A stretch of DNA of 64,000 bases. It comes from Sphagnum compactum (Eukaryota; Bryophyta; Sphagnopsida; Sphagnales). Every line of letters begins with the position of its first letter. The first letter of the stretch is position 1. The stretch is taken from NCBI GenBank assembly GCA_965153455.1, contig OZ234496.1, forward strand, positions 9,633,863-9,697,862, read 5' to 3'. The notes under the pieces were generated by a model that had not been told where the DNA came from, ran no database searches, and saw only the letters and a program-made list of their open reading frames with translations. Made by a program: the position numbers and the translations under genes. This document shows, in pieces, positions 36,488 to 49,202 of this stretch.

Positions 36488-39400
36488 TTAAAAAACAGCC
36501 CTTTCCTACCTATCTACCTAAATATGAGACCTATTTCTTACAGGATTAGTTACCAAGGTACACTTTTGGTAACCTTAGGTTTTATGTAGTTTCATAAGTA
36601 GTTAATTATCCCACAATCTAGTTGGGCCCCTTCCCTTGTTAGTATTAGTTGTTTAGTTAAGTTTTAATTAAGTTAGTCCTAAGTTAGGTTAATGTTACTA
36701 AATGTGTGTTGATTCAGAATCAATTCAAGTGTGAACTAGGTTTGAAATATTTAGTGTGTGAAATATAATTGCAAGTTGTGTGTTCTAAAATGACTTTTGG
36801 TAATTTGAGATTTCAAAACATACAGGATAATTTATTATAATTTTATGTGTTTATGCATGTTTATGTTTGCACATACATTTGTGTGTTTGTTTTTTTTCAT
36901 GTTTTGGGTTGGATTCCCACTTGTTTACATGTACAAATGAATCGTATTTTGAATCACCAAAATCAAGCTAGTTTGTTGGTGTTACACTTAGGTTGGTGTT
37001 GTTCTTGAGCATTAGGTTTTTGTGTTTTGCATGAGTAGTGTTGTTTTTGGGAGCTTTGCTCAAACACCTATAGCATGTCGTCTCTTGTTTCCTTGCATTT
37101 GCATTGTATCACTTCCTAAGGAATTGAACCCCAATTGGGCCTAGGTACCCAACGTGTGAAGGAGGTGGAGGTCATGAGTTGTAGGATGAAAAAAAAACAA
37201 TCACAACAAGGAGAAGGAAGGCCTTGCCTTTGTCATAGGTGCCCCTTCCCTTTTTATTTCTCTCGCCTTTTCTTTTTCTTCCTTGCTATCTTTCTTATTT
37301 TCTCTCTTAGCATCATAGGTGTTCAAGAAGAACATGTCAAGAAGTAATGGTAGCAACAATATCACAACCACCAAAACCATCACAATTGAAAGGAATTTGA
37401 TTAGTTATCATTTGATGCCTATAGCAAGGATGAAATGGGGGTGTGAGGGTGGGTAAAGGGACATGGCTTTTCCTCCTCCTTGATGGTGTTCATTATCAAG
37501 TTGCACAACTGTAACAATAAAAATAATAATTGCTCTATGACTATTCTCTAACTTTGGAAGCTCTAAGTTTTGGATGTTAAGGAACTTGGTGTTTGATAAC
37601 AACAATGAAAGGGGGAAACCCCACCTTTTCATCAACTTTTTTTTGCGTTCATTATTGAGGTGCAAAATGTAATAGCCACCACAGTTGTGCTCTAGCTACA
37701 ATGTAGTAGGGACAACAGGTGGAGGTGGGAGGTGAGGATGTGGGTGGAACACAAAACTCCATCATCATCATTAGTTAAATTCCAAGGTTGCATGAGCTTG
37801 GGCAAACCTACCAAGTTCAACAAACTTTGGGTGCTCACATGGTTCAAATGTCAACTTAAGATAAAGAGGAGGGGGGTTCCAATCCAAAATTCCCATTTTT
37901 ATTTTTGTTTATTTGCGGAATTTTCAAGATGATTATGTTTGAAACCAATCCAAACTTAATATGTGTTAAACTTTTTTCTTTTTTTTTAAAGTTCAAATTT
38001 TATTTTATTTTCAAATTTTTCATCCAAGTCGGCCTTTTTCATCCATAATCTAGATGTATATCATTTGCAACCATCTGATTTTTTCATTTTACCTAGTAAT
38101 TGAATAGAGGTTTAATGACCAGACAAAAATTTGCTTCAAAATAATTTTGAACATTTTAAGCCTTGTGACTAGATAGTACAAACTAATTTTAATTCATTTT
38201 CATTTTCATTTTGGAATTAATTGGGATTTTATTTGGGAATTCATATCTTTAGCATCCATGTCAAATTCCAATGATTATTGTGTTGTTGCGTTCTTGGAAA
38301 TGAAACCTATGTGGGTGGGAGGTTTTAGTCCACTTGGGAACAAAAATGTTTACAAGGTTCCTACATCGTGTGGAAGGTAATGTGCATGAATTAATTTTCA
38401 TCAGATTTTCAAAAACTCAATGCTTATGCCAATAAGCATGAATACCCATGACCCACATGTGGTGGAGTGCCATGCCATTAACATCATGGAATGTTATGTC
38501 ATTGACTTTTGATTTTCCACATTTGTGTTTGTCATAAGTTTTGAATAAAATTATAAAAATGGGAATTTGTGTTGTATGAAAAAGTTCATTCTCACTTTGT
38601 TTGTATTAGGGGGGACTTGTTTCCCATCTTTGTTTTTGACACATTCGTTAATGTATATGTGTCAAATATGCAACTATTGGTTGGGCTTGTAATTCTGTAA
38701 TGAATTTGTGAAACACAAGTTTGAGATATTGGGTGTATACCTTGTTCGATTTCATAATGAATTTGTAGGAAACAAGTGATACCACATTGGTGTTAACCAT
38801 ACAAGCCCAACATGTGCATTTTCTTCATTAAATCACAAGACCCTAAAAGTGCAAAAATAAAGTTGAGAATTAGTGGGAAAGGTTTGTTTCTAATTGATTT
38901 TAGTATTGTTGGAAACATTTTTGGATTTGATCACCAAAATGTTCCATTGATTATTGTGGTGGTAAGATTGAATTGATGGCACATAGACCACAATTGTTAT
39001 GTTCACACTGAACCCCACATTTATTTGGTCATGTGGAACGTTTTTGGTGAGTGCATGTGCCCTAAATTAAGGTTAGGTTTCGCCCATAGGTTCAAGATCC
39101 CTTAAAAATTAAGGTTTAGAACCTAGGGTTTAATGATAGAAATCACCATGAAGGTGCCATGAAATTTGAAAATAAGGAACATTTTGGGTATAAGTGATAA
39201 CAGTGAGTTTATAAAGAAAGGCATTCAATTTAGATCATTCACATTGTTATCATCACCTTCGTCAAGAGGGAATCCTCATATTCATATTTTGTTACCAGAA
39301 AATTATAAATTCTTACATAATTTGTTGATGTTCAACATGGATGAGTTATATGGAGCCATCAAGGGGCCTTGCCAATATTCACAAATGGTTAGCACATTGA

Positions 39401-39408
39401 ATTGTATG
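39401..39408. repeat. 8-bp target-site duplication, left copy
   Basis: ATTGTATG directly precedes the left terminal repeat and is repeated exactly at 42,369-42,376. Eight bases is the diagnostic length for hAT insertions. Confidence 0.95.
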
Positions 39409-42368
39409 CAGGGACCCGTAGTCAATGCAGCTTTTAGTCGATGTACTGACTATAGTCTCCAACTATCTACGTAGATAGTCGACTAGACTACCGGGCAACG
39501 GTCATAATCGACTATTAGTCAGTTGTAGTCGGGTCAATAAAACCTCAAAATAAACGTAACTTGCAAGTTGCGACTCGTGAATGCAACACACTACAGACTG
39601 CAGTCTACAGTATACACTACACAATTGTTGTCACTAATTTATCATGGAGTCCCCTGCGCCATTGGTCAGCATCTTAGCTCCGACCAATGATGGAGAGGTC
39701 GACGAGGCGCCTCATGAACTACTTGACTCGCGGCTTGTGTCGATCAGCGCTAACAAAACATCGCCGGTGTGGCAGTACTTCGCCATGGTCAAGGATGGGC
39801 CGATCACGCGCAACAAGATCCAGTACGTTTATTGTTGCTTGTTGTGCCTGAAAAAATGCCCACACAAGTTCCTGGACAGCTTGGTTGCCATCTACAATGA
39901 CACAACCGGCAATGCTCACAAGCACATCGCTTCTAGGCACCCAAGCTTGCATCTGGCCCGCAAGCACCAGTCACTTGAACCCAAACAGTTGATATCGATT
40001 TCAACTTCTACATCCGTGAGCACCAACAACATTCGCGCCTTCATCAAGAATGGCAACGATGCTGTCATCGAGCACGTTCATGCACTCGTTGCACGGCTGG
40101 TCGTCAACTGCAAGGCGCCACTACACTTGCCACCGATGTCAACCTGAATGAGGTCATCCAGGCAGCGTCGTACTTGAAGCCAGGGTTGTACATTCTGATG
40201 ACGCCCGGTAAGATCAATCGTGCGCTCATCTCCATGTTCTCCAAGTTCACTGTGTGTGTTAAGGCGCTTATTGTCAAGGCGCGCGCAATGTACATGCCGG
40301 CCGGCTATGACGAGCTTTCCGACGAATATGCTGGTTCCAGTTCTGGTTGGCTTGTGGTCTGCCATGACAGCTGCGACTCCATCATCAAGCAGTTCTTCGG
40401 CATCTCAGTGTACTGGATCGACCTACAGTCGTGGATCCGGTACAAACTGGCGCTCGCCCTGGCCGTGCCAGACAGGCACAACGCCCAAGCGTGCAACGAT
40501 GCGGCCATGGCTGTCCTGAAGCGCTACGGCATCCGCCACAGTGACATCGTCTTGTCGATCAACGACACAATGAACACGTCCCTCGCAACTAGTCGACTAA
40601 TCGTCGGCACGGATGGCACGTGCAACAGGCACTTGGCAAACTTGGTTTGCGACCATGCGACTAGGAAGCGAAAAAGGACGGTTAACAAGGAGATTGTCGA
40701 CTCATGCGAGGACCTGCGCCTGGCTGTGCGTCGAATGATCGGGTACGTTTGGAACAAGAAGGCCAAGTCGTGTAAAATCAACTACGAGAAGCGCAACGAG
40801 CAGATCGGCTACAATGTGATTAAGGTCGGCATCGACAACGACACGCGCATATCAGGATACGCGCGCATGTACCAACAGGCGTTACGGTGCAAGTGGACAC
40901 TGCACCAGTACTTCGCTCACGAGAAGTCATCGGTGTGCAACGCCTACGAGCTATCAGACGAACGTTGGAAGTCCGTGGCTGAGGTTGAAGCCATCATTCG
41001 ATCAGTTTGCGCCCTATCATTCACCACATAGATCGACTCGCAGCTCGTTGCTAGCGCTAGCTGGCCCAATGTTGTCAAGACCAAGATTGCCGCCAAACAA
41101 ATGACTTATTCAGTCGTCAACATCGTGCCGTCATCCCGTTCTGGTGAGCAGTCAGACGAGGAGGATGGCTATGGTGGCGATGGCCAATGGGATGGCAAAA
41201 CACGATGGGACCATGTGCCCAAGGTCAAGGTCAGAGCCGAACAGTTGGGTGTGATCGGTAGCAAGCTACGCGACCGCATCCAGAAAGAGTTGGACTCATA
41301 TTTCCCATTCCCTAGCAATCAGCAGCTAGTGGCCATGATATGCGACCCGGTCATGCTAACACTGGCCCTGCCATGGTTATGTGCAGCCGGGTACAAGGAC
41401 AATGTTGACAATGCCAAGGAGCTCTTCAAGTCTGCTCTTGTTGACGAGGCCACGCGCTCATTCCGACCACCCGAGCCCAACACGATGCGTAATGTGCCGC
41501 TCGACGATGATGACGTTGATGTACAAGTTTGCGACGATGACGATGTGTTCGGCATGGTCAACATTGGTTCACCTAGCCAAGACATTGAAAGTAGAGCAAG
41601 CGCTACTCTCAACACAACGATTCCAAGTGATTTGGCGAATGAAGCCTTCAAGGAGTGGATCTTGCTAAAGGTGGACTGGTTGGCATGGCTTTTGAATGAA
41701 CAGAAGTTGGACGAGATCGACAAGAGCAAGGTCCGCTCGGGCAACTAGATCTACGTCAGCGAGGTCGGCGATGTGTCACAATGGTGGCGCAAGAACGGTG
41801 TGCATCACCGCCTCGCAGAGCGCATCACAGCGCGGCACCTCGACGCACCTAATTCCAACGGCTTGCAAGAACGCGTGTTCTCGATCTGTAAGCACATTGA
41901 CAACGCGCTTCGGCAGAACCTGGGCAACGCCAAGTTTGAGATGCTGTTGATCTTGGCGTTCAACAAGGCATTTATCAAAGACATGGAAAGCAAAGACCTA
42001 TTCACGGTCGACAACTTGATTGCATCGTTGAAGTCGGCAACCGATGCAACCGAGGCGGCCGCAAACATCATCAAATACTTTGATCTTGATGGTGATGTCG
42101 AAGATGACAAAACAAACGAAGGCATGGAGATAGTAGCGATGTTGAAATCAGCAGCTTGTGACATCCAACAACAACACGATGCGAACGGGTATGCCATCGC
42201 TCAGAAGAGCGCTTGCAATGAGTAAACGACAATAGTCTACAGTTGACTAATTCAAAGCCAGAGTAGTCAAATATGTAGTCAACTATAGTCGACTATCTAT
42301 CTATGGGCTAGAGGATAGATAGTTACAACTACGACTATATGTAAATAAGGACCGACTACGGGTCCCTG
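39409..42368. mobile_element. Complete hAT-superfamily DNA transposon
   Basis: The element is 2,960 bp, bounded by perfect 15-bp terminal inverted repeats CAGGGACCCGTAGTC (39,409-39,423; complement at 42,354-42,368) and flanked by identical 8-bp duplications. Both subterminal regions (about 39,424-39,540 and 42,225-42,350) are packed with TAGTC and GACTA words, the usual kind of transposase-binding subterminal repeats. The inside is much richer in G and C than the flanks and encodes one disrupted transposase. Intact ends and target duplication indicate a fairly young insertion. The broken transposase means any mobility would need enzyme from another copy. Confidence 0.95.
39644..42225 (+). 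pseudogene. hAT transposase, one frameshift and two stops
   Basis: From ATG 39,644 the order is hAT-like. A BED-type zinc finger (CCLLC with HIASRH) covers about residues 45-100. A catalytic region follows with CHDSCDS, NDTMNTSLATSRL and VGTDGTCNRHLANLVCDHA. A C-terminal dimerisation block comes last, with SQWWRKNGVHHRLAERI and NGLQERVFS. Breaks are a one-base shift near 40,115-40,145, TAG at 41,029-41,031 and TAG at 41,746-41,748. After each stop the same frame continues without gaps. Both stops could arise from C-to-T or G-to-A transitions, as expected for methylated transposons. The reading frame is otherwise uninterrupted to TAA at 42,223-42,225. There is no sign of introns. It is inactive as read. 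Confidence 0.9.
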
Positions 42369-42376
42369 ATTGTATG
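42369..42376. repeat. 8-bp target-site duplication, right copy
   Basis: ATTGTATG, identical to 39,401-39,408, immediately after the right terminal inverted repeat. Confidence 0.95.
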
Positions 42377-42707
42377 AGTTCATTCAAAGAATTGACAATT
42401 GGTGTGTTATGTAATAAATGTGTAATCCACAATTTTTTATGGCATGCAACATTGGGTTGTTTCAACATCTTGAAAGGCTACCAATGGATGATTATCATGA
42501 ATTTAGGTGTGCCCATGAAGCTTAAATTGAGGAGTGGTGATTATATTGGTCATTCAATTACGTTTCCATCACCAAAGCTACTATGGCCCCAAGTGTTGTT
42601 GTGACTTTACATCTGGTTACAACAATTCCTAATAGCAGTTTTGCAAATGGGAATGAAAGTGCCAACATTGCATCCTCCAAGAATGGTGTTGCTAACCCTT
42701 CCTCTAG

Positions 42708-42838
42708 TGGACAAGATCTTTTGCTTGCATTTAACATTGTTATGAAATTTTTTTAAATGTCTTGCAAAAAATGGGCAAGTTCTTTTGCTTGCATTTAATA
42801 TTGTTGTGATTTTTTTAAAAATGTTGTGCAAAAATACC
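42708..42838. repeat. About 66-bp tandem duplication
   Basis: Two units share CTTTTGCTTGCATTTAA, ATTGTT and a poly-T run followed by a TGCAAAAA word (42,708-42,772 and 42,774-42,838). Confidence 0.75.
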
Positions 42839-45382
42839 AAGGGTCGTGAATGAAAAAACTTTGGAATTTGCAATTGAAGTTTTGGTGTAAACCTAATTAT
42901 GAGAGGTTATTGAAAAGCATATGCATAGATGAAGAAATTGTTCATTGTGACACAATTGGTCACAAAAGCATAAATTGTCCAATTTTGATATGGGATTTTA
43001 AATAAGGAGGTTAGGTGATGGGTGCAACATGTTACATTACTTGAGTTCGCATAACTCACATTGGTGAATTTGTTTTAATTATAATAACACATTGAACTTA
43101 ACATGGTGGAGGAATGTGTGGTGATTATTGGATCAAATAAAAACGACCTAAAAAACTCATCAGCACCATTAATTCAATAACAACACATCGACTAACCAAA
43201 TGAAGCTGCATCACAAAAGATCAAAAAGGTTAAATTGAAACAAAATCATACCTCTGCACCATGTTTCATTAAATAAAAAGGAGAGGAAAAATGTTAAATG
43301 TGGTGGGCCTCATCACTAATAAAAAAATGGGGTACAATTCATTAGTCTAAATTACTATAAGACCTTAAAAAGAGAAATAAGTTCACCCCACACTAATCAT
43401 TTAACCTTGCTTAAAATTATGTCATTAGGAAATCACTTATGTAGTCATCATGTTTTAGTACTAATTGACATAATTTTATTAATTGAAATGATTCACTATA
43501 ATAAATAAGTTATTTTTATGTTGTTTTAAATACCCTAAGTTATTATATTCTAAGCTATACCTTGAACTATTTTCAATTATTATATCTTATGCTATTCTCA
43601 ATTATTTCACTCTAAATTATTTTAAGTTAATCTACTTTAAGCTATTGTTAATAAAAAAAATTTACACCCTATACTCAATGTACATTCATTTAATGTGTTC
43701 CATTGAATGAATAAAATAACACAAGAAAAAAATATTTATAATGTTTAGACTTTATTAATGACTAGTACTAATAACCTAACACTAACAATAACATGACCAA
43801 TAAACTATTTCAATTCCAAATATAAAATAGCTAATAAACTAATTCAAATACCATTTACAAAAGGGATAATCCAAGTTTTAAAACCTTCATAAACATATCA
43901 TATTGAATTGAAAACTTAATGTCACAAATGTTCTTGATAAATTTTTTAATGAGTTCTTCTTATAATTACAACCATTTTGTGTAGATCTAAATTTAGGTTA
44001 GACTGATCTTCGGCACCTAAAATCTCCAATTCATACAACATCAGGCTGATAACTCCAATGGGTGGGATTATGGTCACTTTGTTAAATGGGTTGTGGGATC
44101 ACAATTCACTACTCATGTTGTCATTAAGCAACCATGGGTGAGGGTTAGGCAGCCTCATTGCCACTTGGCACGTTGAAAGTAAGTTGTTTAAAAAAAGGGA
44201 GTAGGTAGTAGCCTTAATGGGTGCCTTGTGAGATTGAAGGAGCACTACGTCACCCTTAGTTGGCAAACCCATAAGAGTCTCCCTTTTTTCACAACTTGAT
44301 CATGATTTTGTTGGATATTTGCTATCTTTGTTATAGATCTGAAATAGCTTTGAGTTATAATCTACCATAGTCACATTGTAGACAAGGGATGATTTATATC
44401 ATTTCAAATATTAGGGTCAAATTCAATGTGATAGATAGTAGTTCAATTATGGTGGTTTGGCAATTCCCAAAATGGAGAGGGGAAGAAACCAAAAATAAAA
44501 GGATTTGTGCAACAAAGCATTGGATTGATTACATGAACCTACTACACTTGGAAACTTGGAATAGTTTAGGATATAATATAACCTAAGGTTTGAAGGTTTC
44601 GTTTCGATTCATGAAATGTTCACCATAACCTAAACAACACAGAAGAAAGGTGGTGGACATTTGGAATCCTCCTTGTGAACAATTTAGTACAATGAACTCA
44701 CTCCACTTGGGTTCATGGTGATCTTAGGGTCAAAAAATAAATCTACCTGAATTCAAGAATTAATATACCAGTGTTGTCTCCCATTATTTGTTTTAGGATT
44801 GGGATTGTGTCTGTTAGTTGTTCTCATCCATCCCTTAACCCATTTACTCTTGTTGAATTAGGCTTTAGGATGCTCTTAGGCTGTGCACATCAGAAAATGC
44901 TCCTGAGTGCATTAGGCCATGTTAATGGCACTTACTTATAGGTGGGTTTTATGCTAGTTATCCATAGCTAAATTAGGGTTCCCAGGCCACCTCTTGGTTT
45001 AGGTTTGGATTGTAGCGTATTGTCCTTGTAGTTGTTTTTCATCCATCCCTTGACTCTTTTCCTTTTTTTATTTTTTTTTTCCCCTATTATTGAAATAATC
45101 TTTAAACATACTATTCTTGGTCCATTTGCCCTTTACAGCTTTATGAACGCACTTTCTATTTAAAATCAGTGTTATTAATTGTTAGTTTGCATTAATTGTG
45201 TACCATGTTGCCCCCATGTGGATTTTCTCATGCAGGTGCTGGCAGCCAAAGTCCTATTAAACCCTTTTTTTAAGAGAAATAATTAATAATAATGCAATAG
45301 AAATACTAAACTAAAATTGGTTTAATTTGATATAATTAATTAAATTTAAATAAATACTCAAAAAGCAAATTTTACTGGGGAC

Positions 45383-45407
45383 CTGATCTGATCTGATCTG
45401 ATCTGAT
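45383..45407. repeat. (GATCT)n microsatellite
   Basis: Four to five uninterrupted CTGAT/GATCT units, a pentanucleotide that also makes an array of GATC sites. Confidence 0.9.
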
Positions 45408-46900
45408 TGGGCCATTCTGAGTAAGTAGTAAATAGTAAATAAATGAAATCTTAAAATGGCTCTTTGTGTTTTTTTACTCAAGAACTTTTTACCAGCTTGC
45501 AAAGATAGGTACAGAAAACTAGCTTTGGGTAACTTTTCAAAGTAAATAATGGTGTAGGCAGCAAGCTAGTTTTCTTTCTTTAGAGAAAGAGAACAGGCTA
45601 CTGGGCTAGTAAAAGTAAATTTTCTTAAATTTAACTGGAGTGTTATCCAATGGATGGCCTGAGCCTGTGTGGCCTTCTTTCTTGTTTTTTGTTAGGACCT
45701 CAACAGCCAATCATATTCCGGAATTGAAGATAACACATTCCCATTGACCAACCTGAAGTGTCAATGAGATGCTTGATATTTTGAGCCCCTCTTGTGTGTG
45801 CATTCTTTTTTCCTCCTTTTTTTTTAGGGTTTAGGGTTTAGGAGTTGGGTTTTTTTCAGCTTAATATTTTAGGACCATGGTGTTTGCAATTTTATCAAGT
45901 TCAAAAACATGAGGACTTTTTTCTAATTTAGGACTTCAATAAAACCTAATTTTGGGCCCACTTTTTTTTTTTTTGGGTTTCTCTCTTTCATGGTTCCAAA
46001 AGTGAGGCCTTATTCCCAACTTTGGGTTCTTTGGGTTGTTTTTTTGGACGTTTGCCCTTCATTATTTTGGTCTTTTCTTCGGTCAACCTCTCTTGTTGTT
46101 GGTAGTGTGTTATAGCTTTTGCTCGTTTGTTTTGTGCATATGGATGTTTGTGTTTGAGCATAATATAATGCGAGATATCTTTACATGTATGGTGACCCAA
46201 TTGAATTGTTGCAATTCCACATAGAGGTGGTGGTACATATGAAATTCTTTTTGGGAGTTGTTCTTGTTTTTGTTGTATGGTTCTAGAGTGGCACTTAATG
46301 TTAGTTGGTCACAAATTGTCGTATAGTACCTTTTCTCTACTTTGTTCTTGTTGGATTTGGTGATTTTCCATGTTAATGTAGCTGGAAACCATCCAAATGA
46401 AGATTATACAAAATCCACATCGAATGGATTATATTCATGAGTCTCTAAGTTCAAGTCTCTAGTACTTGTTTGGGGGAATGAAATGAGGCATTTCAAAAGA
46501 ATGGCGAATGATGTTGGAATGCAACTTTTTGCACAACTTTCAATGGCAAGATATTCTGAAATATTGCTTTCCCAAGGGAAGTATATTCATTGACAAAATG
46601 CAAATCAAAGACGATTGAACATAGGCCACTGCACCCACCCCGCCCCTTATCGATAGTATATAATACATTAAGTGCCTTCATTAGGGAATCATTGGGTTTT
46701 TTTAATACACCAAATTCTTCTTCTTCTTGTCATGCATGGTATGCTTTCTTTCTTCTTTTTTTCCTCATATTTTTCTTTGGGGAGAGGGGGGCTTGTTAGG
46801 TAAATGTCAAAAGAAAAGTTTCATCTTCTTCATACTATTTATATTTCCCTACTGCCTCCCTCTTAGGGAGTGTGTGGTTTTAAAGGAAGATACAGAATTC

Positions 46901-46924
46901 CTCTTCTTCTTCTTCTTCTTCTTC
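46901..46924. repeat. (CTT)n microsatellite
   Basis: Eight uninterrupted CTT units in non-coding DNA. Confidence 0.9.
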
Positions 46925-48810
46925 ATTGGGGGAGGGGTTGGGGGATACTTTTTTTTTGTTCTTTTTTTTTTTCCCCTCATTGCTTGTCTTTTGGGACTTT
47001 GGGGGTTGGAGGGTTGCTAGTTTTGTAAAAATATCTCATCCTCTTCATACCATATACCCAATTGCCTACATTTCAGGCAATAAATGGTTTAAATATATAA
47101 AGAGCCAAATTATTCTTCTGATTATGCTTCATGGGTGGTATGGTTAATTAATTAGAGTGCTGTGCCATCATTTAAATTTCATAAAGAACCACCAGCCCCA
47201 GTTATTTCCAAAACCCTCAAGGAAAAAGCTGGTTTTCACAAAAGAACTGCCAATGAATTGGCTAAAATTTTATGGCCAGTTATGTGATTTTGTGCCCACA
47301 AAAATTAAATTAAATTAATTAATTAAAAAAAAAGAACCGCGGTTACCTATGTACCGAAAAACTGGGCCTTGGGATATTTTTTTAATAAACCATGGCTATC
47401 AAATTATCTGAGAACCGCTCTGATAACCGTGGGGGTCTGTTTCAGTGTTGGGCTGTGCTTTACTGGTGGGTATTAGGAACCTCAAGTTTGGGTTCTATGA
47501 AAATGAATTAGAAGTACATATTCTGGGGTCCAATAACCGCGCAACGCTACCTAATTTGCTTTTTCTGTGTAATTCTTTGGATAAGGGCAAAGTCGGCCGT
47601 CTTCTTCATCTTCTTCTGCTTCATCTTCAAGGGTGTCTGGTTTTATTTTTTCCTCTGTTTTGTTTTGTTTTGTGTGTGTTTTGGGGGGGGAGAAGTTTGT
47701 TGTTCCTGTAGCAAAGGTTACTCATCTTTCTTCTTCACCTTAGTCGTCATCGTCATATTCTTCTCCGTCATCTTCTCCTTCTACTTCTTCTTCTGCTTCT
47801 TCTACTTCTGTTCAGCAGAGTTTTGCTTCAATGTCCAGGTCTAAGCCTTTTGAAATGTGCAAACTTGATTTCTCTTTGTTTTGAGCTTTGATCACCATTA
47901 ATCATTCACGTGTGATTCTTCTTCATCAATTGAGTGGAAACAAAAAAAATTCTCTTTGTTTTAAGCTCGAAGTCGTTCAAAAGTAGAGCTTTGTTTGTTT
48001 TGTTTTGTTTTGTTTTTTTTTTTCCCTCCCCTCCCCAGTACATGAATCTTCCAATCTCGAAGAACTTTGCAGCTTGTTGCAGCAGCCTGCGTGATCTAGT
48101 AATTCTACTACCTGTACTTCCTGATCTCAGGTAGCTGCAAAGAAGCTGTGAAAGCTGCTCCAGAACGGACGTTGTTTTGTATCTCTAAAGCCCGCAGCAA
48201 GCGAATCTTCTCATTTTTCGATGATGAAGATCATGCCTGAGGTGGTCGTGTTGTTGTTGCAGATCCACCTGGAAGTCTGGCAGTAAGTCTAGTTTGTGCA
48301 TGCACGAATCAGCTGGAGTGCAGCAGCAGGGAGTTACACGTACTTGATCCTCACTTCGTGTACAGTTCCTACAGTGCTTTCCAAAGAAGTCTGCTAAAAC
48401 TTTTCCTGGAAGTTCTTCGCTTTTTTTTTTTTCCTTCTTCTTTTTCTTGGCTCTCGATTCTCCCTGTTGCTTTGTGCTTTGTCAACTTTCCTACTGAGAA
48501 CATCAATCCGTCGACATATCAAAATCTAGACTCCAGGCAACCGTAAGCGACTTGAGCCAACAGGCACAGCGAGCGAGAGAGACAGAGAGATAGAGACAGA
48601 GAGAGCGAGAGAGAAGCAGCAAAAGACTTTTTAGTATTGAGTTCTAGATCCAAGAAATGACTGTACATATTCAGCTGTAAACTGTGGTGCTGGAGTCGAA
48701 GAAAACTCTCGACTCCTTGTTTGTATAGATAGTTGTATGATCATGTCAGGTTTCGTTCGAGATGAATAACACTGGAATATTTTGCAGCAAGCTCATGAGT
48801 CGAGGTGCAG

Positions 48811-48820
48811 TATATATAAC
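48811..48820 (+). promoter_or_regulatory. Possible TATA box of the B-box/CCT gene
   Basis: TATATATAAC lies about 390 bases before the start codon of the B-box gene. The region between is GC-richer and contains no longer frame. A GA-rich microsatellite-like run (about 48,570-48,615) lies a further 200 bases upstream. Assignment is by position only. Confidence 0.35.
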
Positions 48821-49202
48821 TATGATAGAAAAGAGTTTTCGTATGCACCGCGATCACGAGTGATTTCAGTGCACCTGGTTTTTTTGTATATAGACTGTCA
48901 GTGATTGAACGCTCGAGGGCGGCGGTGCCCATCGATCAAGTTTCCACAGAGAAGAAGCGAAGAGCACTAAAGGTGAAGATCTCTTCAGTGCTCTACTAGA
49001 AGAAGATCATGCTGTGGATAAAGTTTATCTGAACAGGCAGCTTGAGAGCTAGCTGCTGCTGGGCTTCTCTGTAAAACAAAATGGCTTGAAAGCAGCTGGC
49101 AGAGGTGCACGACTCGTTCGGGAGTGTGCTGGGAAATAGCTGCTTCTTATTGTTCGGTAGCGAACTGAGAAGGATTAGTACAAGTGCTCGACATATCGGG
49201 AG

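Larger units (their letters stand above)
33836..39162. other. Gene-free AT-rich region
   Basis: No domain-bearing frame is visible. Two perfect inverted repeats are listed separately. A GGAAC/CCAGTTC-rich degenerate stretch at about 35,160-35,340 resembles that at 1640-2080 and 47,190-47,440. A weak protein-like patch at about 37,135-37,350 is low complexity and not supported as a gene. Confidence 0.55.
39163..42604 (+). pseudogene. Older reading frame split by the hAT insertion
   Basis: The frame is open from 39,163 to the insertion point (39,408). After skipping the element plus one target-site copy it stays open in the same phase from 42,377 to a TGA at 42,602-42,604. The empty site would thus have about 157 open codons, with SQMVSTLNCM before and SSFKELTIGVLCNKC after the junction. 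The first possible internal ATG is at about 39,328. An open frame this long in AT-rich DNA is unlikely by chance, so it was probably a gene or an older transposon fragment. I recognise no family. Confidence 0.45.
42839..48540. other. Gene-free region, AT-rich then T/C-rich
   Basis: No gene is supported. Contents include a (GATCT)n pentanucleotide run at 45,383-45,407, a telomere-like TAGGGTTTAGGGTTTAGG at about 45,826-45,843, a (CTT)n run at 46,901-46,924 and T-rich stretches around 46,950-47,000, 48,010 and 48,420. From about 48,100 the sequence becomes GC-richer on approach to the B-box gene. A 17-codon frame at 48,234 (MPEVVVLLLQ start) has no support as a gene. Confidence 0.55.
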
